Shown: positions 54,252-62,100 of the stretch, piece after piece
Position numbering within the stretch: position 1 is the first letter of the stretch
How the letters are laid out: each line of letters opens with the position of its first letter
Source of the DNA: Duganella rivi
Lineage (GTDB): Bacteria > Pseudomonadota > Gammaproteobacteria > Burkholderiales > Burkholderiaceae_D
DNA: 64,000 nt
NCBI RefSeq assembly: GCF_009857435.1
Contig: NZ_WWCK01000004.1
Span: 434,001 to 498,000, forward strand
Direction of reading: 5' to 3'
The notes under the pieces: generated by a model
Seen by the model: only the letters and a program-made list of their open reading frames with translations
Told to the model about the DNA's origin: nothing
Databases searched by the model: none
Position numbers and translations under genes: made by a program

Positions 54252-54932
54252 ATGCTCGAACTTCGCAACCTCACCAAATCCTACGGCGGCCGTCCGGTGC
54301 TGGACCAGCTGTCATGGACCTTCAAGGCCGGCGAATTCGTCTCCATCATGGGTGACTCAGGCGTCGGCAAATCAACGCTGTTGAATTTGATCGCCGGCCT
54401 CGATACGCCGGATGCGGCACAGGGCGAATCGCCCATCATCATTGACGGCATCCCGATGTCCGGCCTCGATGACGACGCCGCCACCAGGCTGCGGCGCGCG
54501 CGCATGGGCTTCATCTTTCAGGCTTTCCATGTCCTGCCGCATTTAACCTTGCTGCAAAACATAGCCCTGCCCTTGCTGCTCAACGGCTTGTCCACGACAC
54601 GCGCCAACGAGATGCTGGAAGCCGTTGGTCTCGGCGGGCGCGGCAACGATTTCCCTCATCAACTTTCCGGCGGGCAAATGCAACGCGTGGCCATCGCCCG
54701 CGCGCTGGTGCACCGCCCGGCCCTGGTGCTGGCGGATGAACCAACTGGTAATCTTGATCCAGATACCGCGGACGCCATCCTCGACCTCCTGCAACGCGAA
54801 ATCAAGGCCACCGGCGCCTGTGCCATCATGGTGACACATTCGCAACTTGCTGCCAAAAAGACAGACAAAATCCTACATTTATCTAACAACCAGTTACAAG
54901 AAACAACAATCGTCAACCCGTTTAAGCATTGA
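54252..54932 (+). CDS. ABC transporter ATP-binding protein (LolD/MacB-like class)
   Basis: 226 residues. Walker A GDSGVGKSTL at 34-43, signature LSGGQMQRVAIARAL near 140, Walker B LVLADEPTGNLDPDTA near 160. The wording is of the exporter-style MacB/LolD class, not PhnC, so the operon has two unlike ATPases. It starts 8 bp after the second permease. Whether both serve one transporter is unknown. Confidence 0.9.
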   Translation: MLELRNLTKSYGGRPVLDQLSWTFKAGEFVSIMGDSGVGKSTLLNLIAGLDTPDAAQGESPIIIDGIPMSGLDDDAATRLRRARMGFIFQAFHVLPHLTLLQNIALPLLLNGLSTTRANEMLEAVGLGGRGNDFPHQLSGGQMQRVAIARALVHRPALVLADEPTGNLDPDTADAILDLLQREIKATGACAIMVTHSQLAAKKTDKILHLSNNQLQETTIVNPFKH

Positions 54933-55113
54933 CTAACATAATTTTTTTGTCAAATACTGCACTTTTTTTTTAACCGTAGTATTATTGAAATTAACTTGCA
55001 TGGTTATTAAGAATGTTGAGTCGCGTACCACATTCGGACCAGAAGAGGTGTGGGCGCTAGCCTTGCCGGGAAACGTACTTTTTTTAACGTTTAGAGCAAA
55101 GGAGGAGCAAGCC

Positions 55114-55401
55114 ATGAACGTACGGCAAAAAAAGCTGGAACTGATCGAAGCCATGAATCGTGCGCGGGCGCTGGAGCCATCCAGTTTTGTCCCGAACAAG
55201 CTTCTTGATACTTTGATCGAAAAGATGAACTTGAAGAACGATGCAGAGTTGTGTCGCGTGCTGGAAGTTCAGCCACCGATTATCAGCAAGATCCGGCACC
55301 GGAAGTTGGCAGTTGGTGCGACGATCCTGCTGCGTATGCATGAAAAATCAGATATCAGCATTCGCGAGCTGAAAGATTTGTCCACCGCGTCTATGCATTG
55401 A
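55114..55401 (+). CDS. small helical, possibly DNA-binding protein
   Basis: 95 residues from ATG 55114, which has AAGGAGGAG 6 bases upstream, the best ribosome site in this part of the window. The middle (KNDAELCRVLEVQPPIISKI, residues ~39-58) looks like a helix-turn-helix of the Cro/XRE sort, followed by a basic RHRKL. The frame is open upstream to 54985 but those residues look non-coding. The upstream 54933-55113 is AT-rich with no other gene. Confidence 0.72.
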   Translation: MNVRQKKLELIEAMNRARALEPSSFVPNKLLDTLIEKMNLKNDAELCRVLEVQPPIISKIRHRKLAVGATILLRMHEKSDISIRELKDLSTASMH

Positions 55402-55526
55402 TCAGCTTAGCTTATCGTGCCATGCCAGGCGCCGGCATGCGGTATCCGGCGCCCTTTAAGAAGCGCCTTAGCGACCAGCCCAAACCCCGCTGAACGCTAA
55501 TCCTCTTGTAGTAACCAGGCAGTACC

Positions 55527-56129
55527 CTAGCATTTCTCGTATTTCCAATTCCTAGACTTACCTTCGGCAATCCATTCGACGGCTTGTTCGCGTCTGCGCG
55601 TCCGTGTCGCGTCGGTCTTGGCCTCGTTGAGCCAGTCGGCGTAGTCGCGCTGCTTGCTCGGACTGAAGGAATCAAAGTGTTTACGCGCCGCCGGCACGGC
55701 GTCCAGCGCGGCGTTGAGGTCATCGGGAATGTCCAGCGGCTTTGGTGTCGCGGATTTAACACGTGCAGGCGCCGCCACGCCATCATCATTGAGCTTCATG
55801 GCTTGCTTGATGTAAGCGGACAGCACTTTTTTCGACGGCAGATCCTTGATGCTGGTGATGCGGCCGAAGTGGCCCATGGCTTCACGATTGACTTCATCTG
55901 CGGCCATCAGTAGCTCCGCCTTCCAGAAATTCAGCGCGCAATGCGCCTTGAAGGACGCCATGCTGCACATCATGCCCTTGTACATAAAGTGCGGGAAGCT
56001 CCACTTCATGGTCTCTTCCACCTCGGGACAAGCGGCATGCACCACCGCGCGCAGGTGTTCTAGTATGGGCTGCGCGAAATCGGCAGACTTGGCGATGTAG
56101 GCGTCGACGCGCGGATCTAATGTAGGCAT
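55527..56129 (-). CDS. YdeI/OmpD-associated family protein with DUF1801-like domain
   Basis: 200 residues from ATG 56129. N-terminal DUF1801-like part (ILEHLRAVVHAACPEVEETMKWSFPHF) and C-terminal bacteriocin-protection-type helical part (LDIPDDLNAALDAVPAARKHFDSFSPSKQRDYADW). Function poorly known. The longer frame to 56351 overlaps the divergent DUF1800 gene start and is not family-like. Confidence 0.85.
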   Translation of the reverse strand: MPTLDPRVDAYIAKSADFAQPILEHLRAVVHAACPEVEETMKWSFPHFMYKGMMCSMASFKAHCALNFWKAELLMAADEVNREAMGHFGRITSIKDLPSKKVLSAYIKQAMKLNDDGVAAPARVKSATPKPLDIPDDLNAALDAVPAARKHFDSFSPSKQRDYADWLNEAKTDATRTRRREQAVEWIAEGKSRNWKYEKC

Positions 56130-56214
56130 GCCATTAATATACCCGGTAACATTTTGTTGCACCATACACGAAACACATACGTGACTTTGCAAGCAACGGT
56201 CTATACTCCCGAGC

Positions 56215-57735
56215 ATGAGAACGCTCACCTTCCCGCTTGCTTTGCTGCTGGCCGGCTGCGCCGGCACCACCACCGTCTCCGCACCGCCGGCCGATCCGGC
56301 GGCCTTGAGCAGTGCGCTCAATCGCGTGACATGGGGCGTTAATCTCAGCACCTACCAGCAAGTCGAGAAGATCGGCTACGAGGCGTGGCTGGAGAAGCAA
56401 TTGCGTCCGTCACCGGCCGTGCTGCCCGCAGCCGCGCAGGCGCAAATCGACGCCATGAGCATCACGCAAAAACCGCTGCCGCAACTGGTGAAAGAACTGG
56501 AAGACCAGCGCCGCGACTACGACAAGGCCATGGTCGATGACGACGCCAAGAAAGCCGCGCAACGCGCCTACCAGCAGGAACTGAATCGCCTCGCCAAAGA
56601 AGCGGCCACGCGCTCGCTGCTGCGCAATCTCTATTCGCCGAATCAGCTGCAGGAGCAGATGACGTGGTTCTGGATGAACCACTTCAACGTCCACCTGGGC
56701 AAGGCGAATCTGCGCCTGCTGGTGAGCGACTACGAAGAACAAGCGATCCGTCCGCGTGCGCTGGGCAAATTCCGCGACCTGCTGGCGGCCACGCTGCGCC
56801 ATCCGGCCATGATCCGCTATCTCGATAACGAACAAAACGCCGCCAACCGCATCAACGAAAACTACGCGCGCGAAATCATGGAACTGCACACGCTGGGCGT
56901 AGACGGCGGCTACAGCCAGAACGACGTGCAGCAATTGGCGCGCATTCTCACCGGCGTCGGCGTCAACCTTGGTGACAAGACGCCCAATGTCCGCCGCGAC
57001 AAGCAAGACCAGTACGTGCGGCAAGGCCTGTTTGAATTCAATCCCAACCGCCACGACTACGCCGACAAGCTCTTCCTCGGCAAAACCGTGAAGGGACGCG
57101 GACTGGAAGAAGTGGACGAAGCGCTGGATCGCCTGAGCCGCCATCCCGCCACCGCGCGCTACATCAGCCGCAAGCTGGCTATTTACTTCGTGGCCGACGA
57201 ACCGCCGCAGGCATTGTTAGACCGCATGGCGGCGCGCTTCCAATCCAGCGATGGCGACATCGCCGCCGTGCTGCGCGAGATGTTCAACTCGCAGGAGTTC
57301 AAGCAATCGCTGGGCCACAAGTTTAAAGACCCGGTGCACTACGTGGTCTCCGCCGTGCGCCTGACCTACGACGATAAAGTCATCCTCAACACCGGCCCGA
57401 TGCTGAATTGGCTGAACCGCATGGCCGAACCGCTGTACGGCCGCCAAACGCCGGACGGCTACCCGCTCACCGAATCCGGCTGGGCCAGTCCCGGCCAAAT
57501 GACAACGCGCTTTGAAATCGCCAAGGCCATCGGCGGCGGCGCGGCGGGCCTGTTCAAGAGCGAAGGCGCGCAGCCGCAGGAAAAGCCGGCCTTCCCGCAA
57601 TTGGCCAACGCGCTGTACTACCAGTCGCTGCAAAAATCGCTGGCGCCGGCCACGCTGCAAGCACTGGAGCAAGCCACCTCGCCGCAGGAGTGGAACACGC
57701 TGTTCCTCGCATCGCCGGAACTGATGCATCGCTAG
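56215..57735 (+). CDS. DUF1800 family lipoprotein
   Basis: 506 residues. Signal peptide with lipobox LLAGC (Cys15), then ALNRVTWGVNLSTYQQVEKIGYEAWLEKQL, typical of DUF1800. The middle MTWFWMNHFNVHLGKANL and NENYAREIMELHTLGVDGGY is strongly conserved in the family. Function unknown; almost always paired with DUF1501, as here 10 bp downstream. Confidence 0.9.
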   Translation: MRTLTFPLALLLAGCAGTTTVSAPPADPAALSSALNRVTWGVNLSTYQQVEKIGYEAWLEKQLRPSPAVLPAAAQAQIDAMSITQKPLPQLVKELEDQRRDYDKAMVDDDAKKAAQRAYQQELNRLAKEAATRSLLRNLYSPNQLQEQMTWFWMNHFNVHLGKANLRLLVSDYEEQAIRPRALGKFRDLLAATLRHPAMIRYLDNEQNAANRINENYAREIMELHTLGVDGGYSQNDVQQLARILTGVGVNLGDKTPNVRRDKQDQYVRQGLFEFNPNRHDYADKLFLGKTVKGRGLEEVDEALDRLSRHPATARYISRKLAIYFVADEPPQALLDRMAARFQSSDGDIAAVLREMFNSQEFKQSLGHKFKDPVHYVVSAVRLTYDDKVILNTGPMLNWLNRMAEPLYGRQTPDGYPLTESGWASPGQMTTRFEIAKAIGGGAAGLFKSEGAQPQEKPAFPQLANALYYQSLQKSLAPATLQALEQATSPQEWNTLFLASPELMHR

Positions 57736-57745
57736 GAGAAGCCCG

Positions 57746-58918
57746 ATGAAACGCCGCACCCTGATCAAATCGCTGGCCGCCCTGCCGGCAGCCGCCATGA
57801 CCGGCCAGCTATGGGCCGCACCCGCCAGCAAAACGCGCCTGCTGTTCGTCTTCATGCGCGGCGGTTACGACGCCACCAGCTTGCTGGTACCGATCTCCAG
57901 CGAGTACTACTACGCGGTGCGTCCGAATATCGCGATTCCGAAAACAGCGGCGCTGCCGGTCAATAGCGACTGGGGCCTGCACCCTGCCCTGCGCGACACC
58001 ATCTACCCGCTGTTCACTGCGGGCGAAGCGGCCTTCGTACCGTTTGCCGGCACCGAGGATCTGTCGCGCAGCCACTTCGAAACGCAGGACAGCATCGAAC
58101 TCGGTCAAGCGCTGGATCGCAAGCGCGACTACCGCTCCGGCTTCCTCAACCGCCTGGCAGCCACGCTCAACGCGGATCGCGCCAACGCCATTTCCTTCAC
58201 CGACCAGCTGCCGCTGATTATGCAAGGCGGGCTGCAAGTACCGAACACCGCGCTGCGCAACGTCGCCAAGCCAGCCGTCGATGCACGTCAAGCCAGGATG
58301 ATCGCCGCCATGTACGAAGGTACGGCGCTGGCGCAGCCGGTGCGCGACGGCTTCACCGTGCGCGAAGACGTGATGAAGGACATGATCGGCGAAATGGATG
58401 CGGCCAACCGCAACGCCATCACCGCCAAGGGCTTTGAACTGGAGGCGCGCCGCATCGCCAAGGTGATGAAGGAGCGCTACAACATCGGCTTCGTTGACGT
58501 CGGCGGCTGGGACACCCACGTCGGCCAAGGCAACGCCACCGGCTACCTTGCCAACCGCCTGGAAGAACTGGGGCGCGGCCTGTCCGGCTTTGCGCAGGAG
58601 ATGGGGCCGGACTGGAAGGATACGGTGGTGATCGTGGTCAGTGAATTCGGCCGCACCTTCCGCGAAAACGGCAATCGCGGCACCGACCATGGCCACGGCA
58701 GCGTGTACTGGGTGCTGGGCGGCGGCGTCAATGGCGGCAAGGTGCACGGCGAGCAAGTGCGCCTGGAGCAGCCCACCCTGTTCCAAAACCGCGACTACCC
58801 GGTGCTCAATGAGTACCGCGCCATGTTCGGCGGCCTGCTGTCGCGCATGTACGGCTTGAACGCCGGGCAAGTGGAAAAAATCTTCGGCACCTCGGGACGC
58901 GACCTGTCGCTGGTTTAA
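57746..58918 (+). CDS. DUF1501 family protein (Tat-type signal)
   Basis: 390 residues. N-terminal KRRTLIKSLAALPAAAMTG is a twin-arginine-like signal, so probably exported. The core VFMRGGYDATSLLVPIS and the C-terminal VVSEFGRTFRENGNRGTDHG are the DUF1501 (sulfatase-like fold) hallmarks. Partner of the DUF1800 lipoprotein; role unknown. The end overlaps the convergent GGDEF-EAL gene by 4 bases. Confidence 0.9.
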   Translation: MKRRTLIKSLAALPAAAMTGQLWAAPASKTRLLFVFMRGGYDATSLLVPISSEYYYAVRPNIAIPKTAALPVNSDWGLHPALRDTIYPLFTAGEAAFVPFAGTEDLSRSHFETQDSIELGQALDRKRDYRSGFLNRLAATLNADRANAISFTDQLPLIMQGGLQVPNTALRNVAKPAVDARQARMIAAMYEGTALAQPVRDGFTVREDVMKDMIGEMDAANRNAITAKGFELEARRIAKVMKERYNIGFVDVGGWDTHVGQGNATGYLANRLEELGRGLSGFAQEMGPDWKDTVVIVVSEFGRTFRENGNRGTDHGHGSVYWVLGGGVNGGKVHGEQVRLEQPTLFQNRDYPVLNEYRAMFGGLLSRMYGLNAGQVEKIFGTSGRDLSLV

Positions 58919-60642
58919 GCCATGGCGTGATCGTGCAGCCAAGCGGTGGCCTCGCTGGCTGCCAGCGCTGGTGTGTACAAATAACCCTGGAAAGCGTGGC
59001 AGCCGGCATCGCCTAGAAACACCGCCTGCTCCGTGCTTTCCACGCCTTCCGCAATCACATTCAACCGCAGATCCTGCGCTAGCCGGATCACCATTTTGAC
59101 CACGGCGTTGGCGTCGTCGCTGACCGGCACCCCGTGCAGAAAACTCTTATCGAGCTTGATGGTGTTGACCGGCAGCGTGCGCAAGTAACTGAGCGAGGAA
59201 TAGCCGGTGCCGAAATCGTCCAGCGACACCATGAAACCGCGCGCGCGCAACTGCTCAATCACCTTGCTGCCGTTGCGTTCCAGCTCGATGGCGTCGCGCT
59301 CGGTGAGTTCGATTTCGATATCGCCAGCGTCCAGCCCATGTTCTTCCAGCGCGGCATCCAGCTGGCGCAAATAGCCGGCATCCCGCAACTCCTTGGCGCA
59401 GGTATTGATGCAGATGCGTACGCCGGTCAGCCCGGCATCGCGCCAAAGGCGCAACTGTGCGAAAGCAATCCGCACCACCAGGTTGCCCAGTTCCGGCAGC
59501 ACGCCCATTTCGCCGGCCAGCCCGATCGCATACTCCACCGGCTGCCGCCCCAGATAGCCGGGTAGGCGCAGCAGCGCCTCCATGGAGATGGTATGGCCGG
59601 CTTGATCCAATATCGGCTGATAGGCCAGATCGCAGCGCCGGCCCAATAGCAGACGGCGCAACTCGGTGTGATCCGCGTTCTTGCGGTGCGCCACATCGTC
59701 CAGCGCCTGCGTGTAGTAGTGGTAGCGATTGCGGCCGGCATTCTTGGCGTAGTACAGCGCCAGATCCGCCTTCTTCAACAGGCTGTCCGCCGAAGTGGCA
59801 TCCACCGGACAGACGGCAATGCCGATACTGGCGCTGATCTTCACCTCGCGCCCGTCGATCATGAAGGGCTGCACTAGCGCGGCCAGCAGCTTTTCGGCCA
59901 GCACGCCGCCGCTGGTCGGCGACGGCGCGTACAAATGCAGCAGCGCGAATTCATCGCCGCCCAGGCGCGCAATGTAATCGCTCTCGCGGCTGATGTCGCG
60001 GATGCGCTGCGCCACCTGCTGCAGCAATTGATCGCCGGCCTGGTGGCCCAGCACGTCGTTGACCTCCTTGAACTGGTCTAGGTCGATCATCAGCAACAGC
60101 AGCAACTGGCCGGTGCGCTCGGCCAGCGACACCATTTCCATGCGGCGCGTGTCAAAAGCCGCGCGGTTGGCCAGCCCGGTCAAGGCGTCGATGGTGGCAA
60201 GGCGGCGGATTTCATCCTGCGCCAGCTTGCGCTCGGTGATGTCGCGCAGAATTTTGAGATAGCCGATCGGCTGGCCATGATCGCCCTGAATCGGCGTCAT
60301 CACACCGTCGGCCCAAAACATCGAATGATCCTTGCGCAAATGCCAGCGGTAATCAGCGGCACGGTCGCACTGCTCGGCTTGCTCCATCTCGTGCCAGTGC
60401 TGGCCCTCGGCCTGGTCGGCGGCGGTGAACAGGCGAGCCATGCTGAAGCCGATGATTTCATTCGGCGCATAGCCGAAGATCAGCTCCGCGCCGATATTCC
60501 AGCTGGTGACCATGCCTTGCGTGTCAGCGGTGAAAATGGCGAAGTCGCGCACGTTGAGGTAAATCTGCCGCAGCAGGATATCCGGGGCCAGGCCGGGAGA
60601 AATAACGGTGGTGAGGTGCGGGGTCATGGCGCGGTCTTCCAT
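58915..60642 (-). CDS. PAS-GGDEF-EAL cyclic-di-GMP protein
   Basis: 575 residues, no membrane helix. PAS with PAC (~20-140), GGDEF (~145-310) with RLGGDEFALL intact, and EAL (~320-570). EAL motifs: MEALLRLPG instead of the usual EALxRW, NTCAKEL, ELTERDA, DDFGTGYSSL, and AEGVES; metal ligands appear kept. Alternative start ATG 60627. Input signal for the PAS domain unknown. Confidence 0.92.
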   Translation of the reverse strand: MEDRAMTPHLTTVISPGLAPDILLRQIYLNVRDFAIFTADTQGMVTSWNIGAELIFGYAPNEIIGFSMARLFTAADQAEGQHWHEMEQAEQCDRAADYRWHLRKDHSMFWADGVMTPIQGDHGQPIGYLKILRDITERKLAQDEIRRLATIDALTGLANRAAFDTRRMEMVSLAERTGQLLLLLMIDLDQFKEVNDVLGHQAGDQLLQQVAQRIRDISRESDYIARLGGDEFALLHLYAPSPTSGGVLAEKLLAALVQPFMIDGREVKISASIGIAVCPVDATSADSLLKKADLALYYAKNAGRNRYHYYTQALDDVAHRKNADHTELRRLLLGRRCDLAYQPILDQAGHTISMEALLRLPGYLGRQPVEYAIGLAGEMGVLPELGNLVVRIAFAQLRLWRDAGLTGVRICINTCAKELRDAGYLRQLDAALEEHGLDAGDIEIELTERDAIELERNGSKVIEQLRARGFMVSLDDFGTGYSSLSYLRTLPVNTIKLDKSFLHGVPVSDDANAVVKMVIRLAQDLRLNVIAEGVESTEQAVFLGDAGCHAFQGYLYTPALAASEATAWLHDHAMA

Positions 60643-60676
60643 TAAACATGGTTAGACCGCGTGCCCGCCGATGAGT

Positions 60677-61237
60677 TCACACGATAGTCAAGCGCTGCTG
60701 CATTCTTTCCAGCGCCCGCATGAACAGCTCCGGCTCGTTGGCGGCGCGCGCCAGCACCAGCGCGCCCTGGATGCCGCCGACCACATCTTCAGCCTCGGCC
60801 AGCGCGCTAGCGTGGTCGCGGCCGCCGCGTTGCAGCGCTGCGGCCAGCGCCTGCACCCATTCGGCGAAATAAGACTGCACCTTCTCCGCAAAGCGGTCGC
60901 GCTCGTGGCCGAGCGCAAACACGCCGACCAGGCACACCTTGCGGCCGGACAGGAAATAGCGGCCGACCGCCTTGAACATATCGGCCACGCCCTGCCGCGC
61001 GTCGACGGTGGAACGCAGCGGCTGGAACACCTGGTCGCGGAACCAGCCGTCGATTTCGTTCAACACGGCCTCGGCCATCTCCTCTTTCCCGCCGGGGAAA
61101 AAGTTGTAGATGCTGCCTTTGCCGAGGCCGGTGCCCTCGGTGATCCGCGCCAGGCTGGCGCCTTCAAAACCGTAGGTGCGAAATACTTCGGCCAGCAGCG
61201 GTACGGCGTCGCTGCGGTCTCCCATCACTCGTGGCAT
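60677..61237 (-). CDS. TetR family transcriptional regulator
   Basis: 186 residues from ATG 61237. The HTH is seen as VFRTYGFEGASLARITEGTG and GKGSIYNFFPGGKEEM (~residues 16-50), followed by a helical ligand domain. It follows the DUF1348 gene by 2 bp, so it is expressed with it; the operator at 61727 is its likely site. Small-molecule inducer unknown. The longer frame to 61414 overlaps the DUF1348 gene and is rejected. Confidence 0.9.
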   Translation of the reverse strand: MPRVMGDRSDAVPLLAEVFRTYGFEGASLARITEGTGLGKGSIYNFFPGGKEEMAEAVLNEIDGWFRDQVFQPLRSTVDARQGVADMFKAVGRYFLSGRKVCLVGVFALGHERDRFAEKVQSYFAEWVQALAAALQRGGRDHASALAEAEDVVGGIQGALVLARAANEPELFMRALERMQQRLTIV

Positions 61238-61239
61238 GT

Positions 61240-61707
61240 TTAGAATCCAAAATCGCTCAGGCCGGGATGATCGGCCGGGCGCGGTGCATTGATATCCCAG
61301 TGGAACTTGCGCTCGGAGGCGGCGATCGGGTGCTCGTTGATGCTGGCGAGGCGGCGCTGCATCAAGCCGTCTGCTGCGAACTCCCAGTTTTCGTTGCCGT
61401 AAGCGCGATACCACTGGCCGGAATCGTCATGGTATTCGTAGGCGAAGCGGACTGCAATGCGGTTGCCGTCGTGCGCCCACAATTCCTTGATCAGACGGTA
61501 TTCCAGTTCGCGCGTCCATTTGCGCTGCAGCAGGCCGACGATCTCGGCGCGGCCGGTGACGAATTCGCCGCGGTTGCGCCAGGCGCAGTCTTCCGTGTAG
61601 GCCAGCGAGACCTTCTCGGGATTGCGGCTGTTCCAGCCGTCTTCGGCGGCACGGACTTTTTGGGCGGCGGTTTCAAGGGTGAACGGCGGGAGTGGAGGAC
61701 GGGACAT
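61240..61707 (-). CDS. DUF1348 (NTF2-like) family protein
   Basis: 155 residues: [20 protein letters not shown] and [25 protein letters not shown] are diagnostic of DUF1348, NTF2/SnoaL-fold proteins of unknown function. First gene of the unit with tetR, and under the predicted TetR operator 20 bases upstream of its start. Confidence 0.92.
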   Translation of the reverse strand: MSRPPLPPFTLETAAQKVRAAEDGWNSRNPEKVSLAYTEDCAWRNRGEFVTGRAEIVGLLQRKWTRELEYRLIKELWAHDGNRIAVRFAYEYHDDSGQWYRAYGNENWEFAADGLMQRRLASINEHPIAASERKFHWDINAPRPADHPGLSDFGF

Positions 61708-61726
61708 GATGGTGGCTTCCTTTAAG

Positions 61727-61744
61727 TTGTACCAAACGGTACAA
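61727..61744. promoter_or_regulatory. predicted TetR operator
   Basis: Perfect 7-4-7 inverted repeat TTGTACC-AAAC-GGTACAA, framed by TTTAA on the left and TTTAAA on the right. It lies 20 bases upstream of the DUF1348 ATG at 61707, right where the promoter must be; typical size and position for a TetR dimer site. Confidence 0.75.
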
Positions 61745-61784
61745 TCACTTTAAACTGCGATCAGGCAAGATGCAAGAAAAATTT

Positions 61785-62042
61785 TTAATTGAAGATGTCG
61801 GCGGCCAGCTGGCGGCCGGCCGGACTAAACTGAACTGTACCGGCGACGCCGCCGTCCTCCAGCGCCAGCGTGACCAGACCGGCCTCCTCCAGCATGGTCA
61901 GCTGGCGCCGCAGCACGCTCATCGGCCGCTGGGCCTGCTTGCTGAGCTTGGCGAGCGAGCACGGCTTGTCCGGCCACTCGGCCTCGATGCGCCGCAGCGC
62001 CTCCAGCACGCCAGCCAGCGCGGCCATCACTTGATCATCCAT
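61785..62042 (-). CDS. small winged-helix protein
   Basis: 85 residues: a helical start, then KPCSLAKLSKQAQRPMSVLR as the HTH and RRQLTMLEEAGLVTLALEDG as recognition helix and wing. Divergent from the YdeP-type oxidoreductase gene with a 58-bp gap, so it may control it; that link is inferred from position. Family looks MarR/ArsR-like but no exact name is given. Confidence 0.75.
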   Translation of the reverse strand: MDDQVMAALAGVLEALRRIEAEWPDKPCSLAKLSKQAQRPMSVLRRQLTMLEEAGLVTLALEDGGVAGTVQFSPAGRQLAADIFN

Positions 62043-62100
62043 GCGTAGTCTCTTTACTTAAAATGCAATATACTCGCTGCAAATATTACCGGATCGCAAC

